64,000 nucleotides of DNA, taken from assembly GCA_942491525.1 (NCBI GenBank), contig CALOBW010000016.1, positions 62,001 through 126,000 on the forward strand. Direction: 5' to 3'. The stretch is from CAYWBU01 sp942491525. Lineage in GTDB: Bacteria; Desulfobacterota; Desulfomonilia; UBA1062. Under the pieces are notes generated by a model, which was given only the letters and a program-made list of their open reading frames with translations, had not been told where the DNA came from and did no database searches. Within the stretch, counting starts at the first letter, position 1. Every line of letters begins with the position of its first letter. Shown in pieces: positions 41,106 to 48,897 of the stretch. The translations under genes and the position numbers were made by a program.

Positions 41106-43556
41106 TCAGGCCATGGGCAGGCGGATGATAAATTTTGTACCGACGCCCGGTTCAGATTCAACTTCCATGGTGCCGTTGTGGTTGTCGGTGATGATGAAGA
41201 ACGAGACAGAGAGGCCCAGCCCGGTCCCCTGATTACCCTTGGTGGTGAAGAACGGTTCGAAGATCCGGCGCCTGACCTCTTCGGGCATGCCGGGGCCGTT
41301 GTCGGCGATCTCGATACGGATCATGCCGGATTCTCTCTTGAGACTGAGGCTGAAAGTGGGCATGCCGTTGTTGTCATTCAGCATGGCCTGGGCCCCGTTC
41401 TTGAGCAGGTTGAGCAGCACCTGCTGGATTTTACTGGCTTCGCAGGGCACGGGGGGCAGGTTCTGATCGTAGTCGCGTACAATTCTGATATGCCTGAAGT
41501 CATACTGGCGTTTAAGGTCGTAGTCGTTGGAGGCCAGCTCCAGGGTGTTTTCGAGCAGCAGTTCAATATCCTGCGGCTCGGGAATCTCGGAGCTTTTGCG
41601 GCTGAACGAGAGCATGTTCTCAACTATCTTGGCCGCGCGCCGGCCGTTATCTTCAATGGAACGCAGCATTTTCTTCAGACCGCGCTCCTCCATGTAGCAG
41701 TCGCATTTCTGCAGATCGAATCCGCAGGCGTTGGCGATCTCGGCATTTTTCTTCAACTCTGGATTGAGGCGGTTGGTGATGACCTGGATATTCTGCAGGA
41801 TGCCGGCCAGCGGGTTGTTGATCTCATGGGCCATGCCGGCCGCCAGGCCGCCGACGCTCATCATTTTCTCGGTCTGAATCATCATCTCCTGGGCTTTTTT
41901 GCGCTCGGTGATGTCGGTTGAGATGCCCAGAATTGCCGGCTGGTCCGAACCGATGGCCTGGAATGGAATCTTGGTTGTCTGCAGCAGCAGCTGGCGGCCG
42001 TCGGCGGCGCTGAAAACCTCCTCAGTCAGCGGCAGAGCTTCGCTGCGTTCAATGACCTGCTGGTCGCTGGCCAGCATCTGGGTGGCGTCGCCACTGTAGA
42101 TGTCGCCGAAGAGCTGATCTGTAAGCTTCTCGATTGGCAGATTGAGCTGCCGGCTGAGGGCCTCGTTAACCAGCAGCAGCCGGCCCTCTATGTCGCGGAC
42201 ATAGATCATGCTCGGGACCAGGTCGATGATTTTGCGCAGTTCGGCGCGGCTCTGTTTCAAGGTGTCTTGGAACTGTCGGATTTCAGTGATATCACGAATG
42301 ACGGTTGAGATGAATTCCAGCTCGCCGTTGGCGGAGTGGTGAGATACCAGTACCTGTGATACCGGAACTTCATGCCCGTCATCTCCGATGATGGCGGTCT
42401 CGCCCTCCCAGCTGCCATATTTCACGGCGGCGGGGATGGCGTGGTTGTGCAACATTTCATAGGCCCATTCCGGATGAATATCTTTCATGCGGAAGGTGTC
42501 CAGATCATCTTTCGTGCTCCAACCCAGCATGGCGTAACCGGCGCGGTTTAGGTAGTAGATCCGCTCATCGGGGTATGAAAGGCTGACCATGTCGCTGGTG
42601 TTCTCAAGAATGGCCGCCAGGCGCCGGCGTTCAGCCTCGACCCGGTACTGGCTGGTTATGTCACGGAATACCAGTACGGCGCCGACGGTCTGCTGGCGGG
42701 CATCCATGATCAGTGAACAGCTGTCGGCGATGTGCAGCTCGCGGCCATCACGGGCCTGCATCAAAGTGTGGCTTTCAAGGGTGACCGGCTGGTTTTCCCG
42801 CAGGGCGCGGGTAGCTGGGTCCGGTATGGCCCGGTGGGTGTGGGCGTTGATCAGGTGCAGCACATCGCGGATCGGCCGCTGACGGGCTTCATGTTCAGTC
42901 CAGCCGGTCAGGGTTTCAGCCACCGGGTTCATGCGCGTAATCAGTCCCTGGGTGTCCGTGGCGATTACGGCGTCACCGATCGAGTTGAGGGTGATCGAGA
43001 GGTTCTCCTCGCTTTGGCGCAGTTCAACGTTGGCGCCGGCCAGCTCCTCGGTCCGTTCGGCAACCCGTACCTCCAGTGAGCGGTTGGCATCGTAGAGCCG
43101 CAGGAAGAGGATCACCACCAGCTGGGCCAGGATTAGGCAGATCAGCAGATAGATGTATGTGTAGAGGCCGGTAAAACGCCAGGTTACCTTGATTGTTCCG
43201 ATGCTTCGTTCACCGAAGAGGATCTCGCTCTGCAGCTGATAGGTCGGTATGAGGCGCAGGGCGACCAGGAACTCCTGGAGCTGGCTGGTGGGCTCAATCC
43301 TGACATCCAGGAAGGTGTCACCGGAACTGTCTGTTACCAGAACATGCTCGTAGTTGCTGGAGTCGGCCGCCAGGGTCAGGTAGGCTTTGGGCGTATTCTG
43401 CTCAAAGTTCCAGAGGGACCCGGCTATGATGGTAGCGTGCTTCCCGAGCTGCTCGGTGGCATGATCGTATGAGTAGCTGTGGTAGCCTTTGATAAAGACT
43501 GCAAAGAAAATCCCGCAGATCAATATCAACGCTGAGACCATCTGTTTTTGCTGCAC
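41106..43556 (-). CDS. PAS histidine kinase HK-5
   Basis: 816 residues. Two membrane segments (~8-28 and ~130-155) flank a ~100-residue periplasmic domain of no recognised family. Three PAS domains follow (~185-310, 320-440, 450-560). HisKA has the phospho-acceptor His in 'AAGMAHEINNPLAG' (~585). HATPase has 'ADNGPGMPEEV', 'FEPFFTTKGNQGTGLGLS'. A ~45-residue insert containing a 'NACGFDLQKCDCYMEERG'-type segment separates the two HisKA helices, as in its paralogues. No receiver domain is attached. A coding-strand 65-base stretch is identical to one in HK-2 (see findings). Confidence 0.9.
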   Translation of the reverse strand: MQQKQMVSALILICGIFFAVFIKGYHSYSYDHATEQLGKHATIIAGSLWNFEQNTPKAYLTLAADSSNYEHVLVTDSSGDTFLDVRIEPTSQLQEFLVALRLIPTYQLQSEILFGERSIGTIKVTWRFTGLYTYIYLLICLILAQLVVILFLRLYDANRSLEVRVAERTEELAGANVELRQSEENLSITLNSIGDAVIATDTQGLITRMNPVAETLTGWTEHEARQRPIRDVLHLINAHTHRAIPDPATRALRENQPVTLESHTLMQARDGRELHIADSCSLIMDARQQTVGAVLVFRDITSQYRVEAERRRLAAILENTSDMVSLSYPDERIYYLNRAGYAMLGWSTKDDLDTFRMKDIHPEWAYEMLHNHAIPAAVKYGSWEGETAIIGDDGHEVPVSQVLVSHHSANGELEFISTVIRDITEIRQFQDTLKQSRAELRKIIDLVPSMIYVRDIEGRLLLVNEALSRQLNLPIEKLTDQLFGDIYSGDATQMLASDQQVIERSEALPLTEEVFSAADGRQLLLQTTKIPFQAIGSDQPAILGISTDITERKKAQEMMIQTEKMMSVGGLAAGMAHEINNPLAGILQNIQVITNRLNPELKKNAEIANACGFDLQKCDCYMEERGLKKMLRSIEDNGRRAAKIVENMLSFSRKSSEIPEPQDIELLLENTLELASNDYDLKRQYDFRHIRIVRDYDQNLPPVPCEASKIQQVLLNLLKNGAQAMLNDNNGMPTFSLSLKRESGMIRIEIADNGPGMPEEVRRRIFEPFFTTKGNQGTGLGLSVSFFIITDNHNGTMEVESEPGVGTKFIIRLPMA

Positions 43557-43612
43557 GTTTAAATCTCCTTGATATTATTAATAAAGCCCATTGGCATAGC
43601 TCGCAATCTTTT

Positions 43613-45934
43613 TCAAGCTCCGCTGTCGGTCTGGAGCGGCAGCTGAATGATGAAGCGGGTTCCTTCGCCCGGCGTTGACTCAACCTCCATCTGGCCATGG
43701 TGATGCTCGGTGATGATGAAATATGAAACAGAGAGGCCCAACCCGGTGCCGAACCCCACATCCTTGGTGGTGAAGAATGGCTCAAAGATATGGCGTTTGA
43801 CCTGATCGGGCATGCCGGGCCCGTTATCTTCGACCTCGATACAGATTTTATCGCCAGCGCGGTGCAGCCGCAGGATGAAGCTCGCAGAATCACCGCCACT
43901 GATGCCCATGGCCTGAGCCCCGTTCTTGAGCAGATTGAGAATCACCTGCTGGATCTGGGCGCCCTTGCAGAGCACTGGCGGCAGATCGGGCTCGTACTCT
44001 TTTATTATTCTGATATGCCTGAAGTCATAGCTCTTCTTCAGATCGTAGTCGTTGGCGGCCAGCTCGACAGTGCGGTCCAGCAGCTGGGCCATGTCCTCAG
44101 GCTCTGCTTGGGCGCGACTCTTGCGGCTGAATGTCAGCATGCTGTCGACAATATGGGCGGCGCGGGTGCCGGTCTCCTGGATTGATGCGAGCATATCGAT
44201 GATCCCGCGCTGTTCCAGATAGTTGTGGATGCTCTGCATGCTGACGCCGCAATCTGCTGCAACTTTCTGGTTCTTGGGCAGACTGCACTGGGTGCGATTC
44301 TGAATGACCTGAACATTCTGCAGGATGCCGGCCAGGGGGTTGTTGATTTCATGAGCCATCCCGGCTGCCAGGCCGCCGACCGAAGCCATTTTCTCCGCCT
44401 GGATCATGATCTCCTCGAGCCGGACCTGTTCGGTGATGTCATCGATGCGCACAACTGCACCCTGCACGCCGTTGGCAACCAGGGGATAGATGGTCAGATT
44501 CTCGTAGTTGGTAACTTCATTACGTTGATGAGTGATCTTGTGGCTGATCTGCGGTTCACGTTCATGGATCGCGCGTTTGATCTGGTGCATCAGGTTCTCC
44601 AGGTGCGGAAATGCATCAGTCAGCAGCTGGCCGCAGGCCTCTTCGGGATTTAATCCGGTTTTACTGGCCGCCCTGCTGTTCCAGTGGGTAATGCGGCCCT
44701 GGGTATCGACACCCACCAGTATTGAGGGCATGGAGTTGATGATATTGTCGATATAGTTGCGGGCATCCAGCAGTTCGGCTTCGGCCTGTCCCCGGCTGAC
44801 GGCGCTGCCCATTTGCAGGATCGTGTCCTCGATAGTAGTCCGCAGTTCCGTTGAAAATTCAGCGTGTGCTGTTGAACCGATCGCAATGGTTGCTAAAATT
44901 CGTCCATCCATGCCAATGGGGTAGACCGCGAGGCAGCCCAATTCTGGATTATCGAAGATCTCAGAAATTTGTTGCCGGGTGTAGTATTGAGTCTGATCGG
45001 TTTGCATCAATGGTCCGGTTATGATCTGGTCACAGGTTGCAGCCGACAGTTCTCGGGAGGTGACCAGCCGTGGCGGATTATGCAGGCAGGCCAGGCCGTA
45101 ACTCATGCCACTGAGCGTGAGACTCATGTTGAGGCAGGCTGTCAGGATTTCGGGCAGGCTGCTGCTGCGGCTGAGCTGCAGGGCCAGGTCGCGCTGGGCA
45201 CGCATAAGATCTTCGATCCGGCGACGCTGATCCAGCTCAAGCTGAAGCCGCATGATTTTATCTTTGATTGCATTCCTCATGCTGCTGATGCCCCTGGCCA
45301 GGATGCTGATCTCCGTATGGCCGGCAGACAGTATCTCATGATCGAGCTGGCCATCTGCGATGGCCTGTGTCGTCTTGGTAAGCTGTTTGACCGGTCTGAC
45401 AAAATTTGCGTGCAAGGTGGTGATGACGAGGCCGGTCAGGATGAGGTTGAGCAGCAGTATCTGAAAGATGTCCTGGTACAGGATTCTCCTGAGCGTTTGA
45501 TCGAGGTGATCTTGGGTCATGTAGACGAAGATCTCCCCGAGATCTTCGTCAGCGTAACGGACTATCCGTTTCGTCTGCAGGCCGGGGTGGTCTTGCGGGA
45601 CGCTCAGGTCGGTTACGATCTGGCCCTGTTTGTTGCGGCTGTAACCGTAACTGGGTTTTGTGAGACCGCTCTCGATTATCAGAATCCGGCTGACGGTCGG
45701 GCTCTCCATTTCGGCCAGCAGGATATCCTGAATAGATTCTGAGTGAATGTTGTAAAGCGGTGTTCGAATGCCGGTGGTGAGGCGGTTGGCTGTACGTTCC
45801 AAAGAGAGGTTGAGCTCCTGCAGCATGGAGCTGCGGGTCTCCTGGTAGTTGATGTAGCCGAAGATGGTCAATGTTACGGTTGCAATCAGGATTACCGCAA
45901 GGCTGAGCTGGACCAGCAGGCTCCTGAAAAACAT
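43613..45934 (-). CDS. HAMP-GAF-PAS histidine kinase HK-4
   Basis: 773 residues. Membrane segments at ~8-28 and ~157-178 flank a periplasmic sensor; HAMP at ~178-235 ('FVRPVKQLTKTTQAIADG'); a GAF-like domain at ~245-380; PAS at ~390-500; HisKA with 'AAGMAHEINNPLAG' (~517); the paralogue-specific insert ('VAADCGVSMQSIHNYLEQRG'); HATPase with 'VEDNGPGMPDQV' and 'FEPFFTTKDVGFGTGLGLS'. Its start codon overlaps the SBP-1 stop by one base. 57 bases separate its stop from the HK-5 start. Confidence 0.9.
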   Translation of the reverse strand: MFFRSLLVQLSLAVILIATVTLTIFGYINYQETRSSMLQELNLSLERTANRLTTGIRTPLYNIHSESIQDILLAEMESPTVSRILIIESGLTKPSYGYSRNKQGQIVTDLSVPQDHPGLQTKRIVRYADEDLGEIFVYMTQDHLDQTLRRILYQDIFQILLLNLILTGLVITTLHANFVRPVKQLTKTTQAIADGQLDHEILSAGHTEISILARGISSMRNAIKDKIMRLQLELDQRRRIEDLMRAQRDLALQLSRSSSLPEILTACLNMSLTLSGMSYGLACLHNPPRLVTSRELSAATCDQIITGPLMQTDQTQYYTRQQISEIFDNPELGCLAVYPIGMDGRILATIAIGSTAHAEFSTELRTTIEDTILQMGSAVSRGQAEAELLDARNYIDNIINSMPSILVGVDTQGRITHWNSRAASKTGLNPEEACGQLLTDAFPHLENLMHQIKRAIHEREPQISHKITHQRNEVTNYENLTIYPLVANGVQGAVVRIDDITEQVRLEEIMIQAEKMASVGGLAAGMAHEINNPLAGILQNVQVIQNRTQCSLPKNQKVAADCGVSMQSIHNYLEQRGIIDMLASIQETGTRAAHIVDSMLTFSRKSRAQAEPEDMAQLLDRTVELAANDYDLKKSYDFRHIRIIKEYEPDLPPVLCKGAQIQQVILNLLKNGAQAMGISGGDSASFILRLHRAGDKICIEVEDNGPGMPDQVKRHIFEPFFTTKDVGFGTGLGLSVSYFIITEHHHGQMEVESTPGEGTRFIIQLPLQTDSGA

Positions 45935-46701
45935 TATCGCTCCTTGATGTAAGCGCCGCGGCGCGATTCCTGCCAGTACTGTTCGATTAAACCTCGGCTT
46001 TGCAGTTCGGCCAGGCCTCTGTTGAATATCTCAATCAGCTGTTGGTTCTGGGGCTGTGACTTGCTGAGCAACAGATGGGCCGGGGCTTTTACAACCGGCT
46101 TGGGGTGGTAGGTCAGGGCGTCTGCCTGTCGGGCGCTGAGTTCGGTCTGAATGATGTGCAGGCCGTGATCCAGATCGTTGAATGCCAGATCGACCCGCCC
46201 CTTAAGCACCTTGAGCAGGTTTGACTTCTCATCCGGCGCCCGGTTGATGGTAATGATTCCGGTCTGCTCGGCGTCGGTCACGGCCTGGCTGTAGACAAAG
46301 TTTGCCGCCCCGCTGATCGTTTTGTCACTCAGATCCTGCAGGTCATCCCAGTCGAAGGGCCGGTCTTTGCGGTGGAAAATCACAACAGTGTTGTAGAAGA
46401 TCGGCTCGGAGATAAAAAACTTCTGCTCGCGCACAGCGGTTCTGGCCCAGCCCGGGGTACCGTTAAGCTTACCTTGGTGGGCCTCCTCCATGCAGCGGGT
46501 CCAGGGGCGATAGACAAACTCAACCCTGACGCCTTGAGTCGCGAAGGCCTCCGTGACTATGCGCGCCCCCACGCCGTCATGTTTGAAGTTTTTGGAAAAA
46601 TATGGGCTCCATTCATCGATGCCCAGCCGGACAACGGTTTGCTGGCTTTGAGCAGAACTGGCCATCATTATCAGAAATAGCACTGCTGCCCATCGCTTCA
46701 T
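45934..46701 (-). CDS. Family-3 solute-binding protein (SBP-1)
   Basis: 255 residues with a signal peptide (MKRWAAVLFLIMMASSAQS) and no lipobox. SBP_bac_3 fold: 'VVRLGIDEWSPYFSKNFKHDGVGARIVTEAF', 'TISGAANFVYSQAV', 'LKGRVDLAFNDLDHGL'. It lies between HK-3 (ten bases upstream) and HK-4 (one-base overlap) with no permease nearby. Weakly similar in plan to SBP-2. It could present a ligand to a kinase, but binding specificity cannot be told from sequence. Confidence 0.85.
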   Translation of the reverse strand: MKRWAAVLFLIMMASSAQSQQTVVRLGIDEWSPYFSKNFKHDGVGARIVTEAFATQGVRVEFVYRPWTRCMEEAHQGKLNGTPGWARTAVREQKFFISEPIFYNTVVIFHRKDRPFDWDDLQDLSDKTISGAANFVYSQAVTDAEQTGIITINRAPDEKSNLLKVLKGRVDLAFNDLDHGLHIIQTELSARQADALTYHPKPVVKAPAHLLLSKSQPQNQQLIEIFNRGLAELQSRGLIEQYWQESRRGAYIKER

Positions 46702-46710
46702 CTATCGCTC

Positions 46711-48897
46711 CTATTGTGTCAGCGGCAGTCTGACAACGAAACAGGCTCCCTGTCCCGGCGTGGAGACCACCTCCATTGTGCCGTTGTGGCTTTTGGTAAT
46801 AATAAAGTAGGAGACCGATAAACCCAAACCGGTGCCTTCTCCTTTGGGCTTGGTGGTGAAAAAGGGCTCAAAGATGTGGCGGCTGATTTGAGCTGATATT
46901 CCGGGGCCGTTATCCTGAACCTCAATTCTCAGGAAGTTGTCTTCACGTTTCAGCCGGATGGTTATTGCCGGAGCGCTGTTGGGCTGGCTGGCCATGGCCT
47001 GGGCTCCGTTTTTGAGCAGGTTCAGGATCACCTGCTGGATTTTGCCGGTCTCGCAGGGAATTGAAGGTAGTTGATCATCGAATGCGCGGATGATCTTGAT
47101 TCGCTTGAAATCATAATGCCTATGAAGCGAGAAGTCGTTCTCGGCCAGTCTGATGGTTTTCTCGATCAGCTCCTGCATGTCGCACAGTTCGAACTCGCCG
47201 TTGCTCTTGCGGCTGAATGCCAGCATGTTCTCGACAACTTTGGCGGCTCTCTGGGTGGTTTCGCTCAGGTTGTTCAGCAGCGGCTGCAGGTTGCGTCTGT
47301 TCATGTACTCCTGCAGATTGCGCAGATCAAGGTTGCAGGCCGCGGCGACCTCTTTGTTCTTGGGCTGATCCGGATTGAAGCGGGCTTGGATCACCTGGAT
47401 GCTCTGGGTGATTCCGGCCAGCGGATTGTTGATCTCGTGGGCCATGCCGGCCGCCAGTCCTCCGATGGAAAGCATCTTTTCGGATTGGATCATGGACTCC
47501 TCGAGCCGTGCCCTCTCTGTGATATCCTCAATCAGTATGACGGCGCCAGCGGCTTGATCGTCAATCAGGGGGTAGATGGTGAGATCGGCCAGCCTGTCAT
47601 CTCCCAGAATGCGGGTCAGGCGTTCGCGGTAGACGGGGGTCATATCCCTGATGGCCAGGCGGATGTTATCGATCTCGCCGCTTAGCTGCGGGATGATTTC
47701 GCTGATGTGGCGGCCCACGGCCTGTTGATTTTGGACGCCGGATTGGCGGGCAGCCATTTGATTCCAGAGGGTGACATTGCCCTGCGGGTCGAGTCCAATC
47801 AGAACATAGGGCATGGAGTTTATGATGCTGTGCAGGAAGTTCTGCAGCTTTTTTAGCTGATTCTCGGCCTGTTTGCGTCCATCGATGTTGCGGGTTGATC
47901 CCAGCAGGCCAACCGGCTCATGGTTTTCATCGAAGAGGAAGTGTACATTGGCTTCGTTCCACATGGTAGAGCCGTCTTTGTGGTACTGCTCAATCTCTAA
48001 CGAGACGGTCCGGGGTTCGGCATCTTTGTTTTGGCTCACATATTCCAGCTCACTGTTGAACGCCTCAACCACAACGGCCATGGAGGCTGGCGTGATGACG
48101 TCATTAAGCGTCTGCCGGCTGGCCTCTTGTGGGCTGAATCCGCGCAGGAAGGTGTCTGAGGGGCTGATGTAGGTGAAGTTGAGGTCCATGTCCATGGTCC
48201 AGATGACATCGCTGATATTTTCGGCCAGCAGGCGGTAGCGGTTCTCACTCTCCTTGAGCTCGGCCTCGGCCCGTTTGCGCTCCTCGATATCCTGGGCTGC
48301 CCTGAGTAGGGCCCGCTGGTTGATGCCGAAGATGTTGTAGATAACGATGCCGATGAAGATCATTGACAGGGTCGTATCCAGCAGGAAATCGGTGTACATC
48401 TCATGGGTGAGCTGTGGCTTATAGTGTTGGGTGAAAATTATAAGGATCAGCAGGTTGATGGCGGTGTAGAGCAGGATGGCCTTTTTTTGGCGGTTTACAA
48501 TCAGTGGCAGCATGCTCATCAGTCCGAAAATGTAGGCGATTGTGTCGAGGCGGCTGACCGGCATGGATTGATCAACAAACATTATTATCCAGGTTGTGCT
48601 GAAGCAGATAATGGCCAGCATGTGGGCGGCGGGCGTGAATTGGCCGGCAATCAGCAGTTTCAAGGTTATGCTGACCAGGATGATGGACAGTATCTCCGGA
48701 ATCAGAATCAGGGGCTGCAGGGCATAGCCGGACGCAGGTGACTGCAGTTGCAGGTAAACGCTGTAGATGGTCGTGATGGGCAGGATTATCAGGATAGTCA
48801 GACAGATGTTGATAACGAAGGATGCTTTCTGGCGTTTTACAAAGTCATCGGTGCTGTAGTTCTTTAGGAGTCTCTCTCTTAAGTGCATCTTCTTCAT
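46711..48897 (-). CDS. Polytopic PAS histidine kinase HK-3
   Basis: 728 residues. The N-terminus has about six membrane segments (~25-200: 'FVINICLTILIILPITTIYSVYL', 'LILIPEILSIILVSITLKLLI' and others), unlike its neighbours, which have a periplasmic domain. Two PAS domains at ~215-345 and ~350-465, HisKA with 'AAGMAHEINNPLAG' (~480), the insert with 'VAAACNLDLRNLQEYMNRRNL', HATPase with 'VQDNGPGISAQISRHIFEPFFTTKPKGEGTGLGLS'. Overlaps HK-2's stop region by four bases. Confidence 0.9.
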   Translation of the reverse strand: MKKMHLRERLLKNYSTDDFVKRQKASFVINICLTILIILPITTIYSVYLQLQSPASGYALQPLILIPEILSIILVSITLKLLIAGQFTPAAHMLAIICFSTTWIIMFVDQSMPVSRLDTIAYIFGLMSMLPLIVNRQKKAILLYTAINLLILIIFTQHYKPQLTHEMYTDFLLDTTLSMIFIGIVIYNIFGINQRALLRAAQDIEERKRAEAELKESENRYRLLAENISDVIWTMDMDLNFTYISPSDTFLRGFSPQEASRQTLNDVITPASMAVVVEAFNSELEYVSQNKDAEPRTVSLEIEQYHKDGSTMWNEANVHFLFDENHEPVGLLGSTRNIDGRKQAENQLKKLQNFLHSIINSMPYVLIGLDPQGNVTLWNQMAARQSGVQNQQAVGRHISEIIPQLSGEIDNIRLAIRDMTPVYRERLTRILGDDRLADLTIYPLIDDQAAGAVILIEDITERARLEESMIQSEKMLSIGGLAAGMAHEINNPLAGITQSIQVIQARFNPDQPKNKEVAAACNLDLRNLQEYMNRRNLQPLLNNLSETTQRAAKVVENMLAFSRKSNGEFELCDMQELIEKTIRLAENDFSLHRHYDFKRIKIIRAFDDQLPSIPCETGKIQQVILNLLKNGAQAMASQPNSAPAITIRLKREDNFLRIEVQDNGPGISAQISRHIFEPFFTTKPKGEGTGLGLSVSYFIITKSHNGTMEVVSTPGQGACFVVRLPLTQ

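Noticed and set aside
44969..45742. 257-codon plus-strand frame under HK-4
   Set aside because: Antisense to a well-supported kinase gene; product has no recognisable motif. Similar antisense frames under fabD (3766-4575) and ribBA (9584-10531) were rejected for the same reason.
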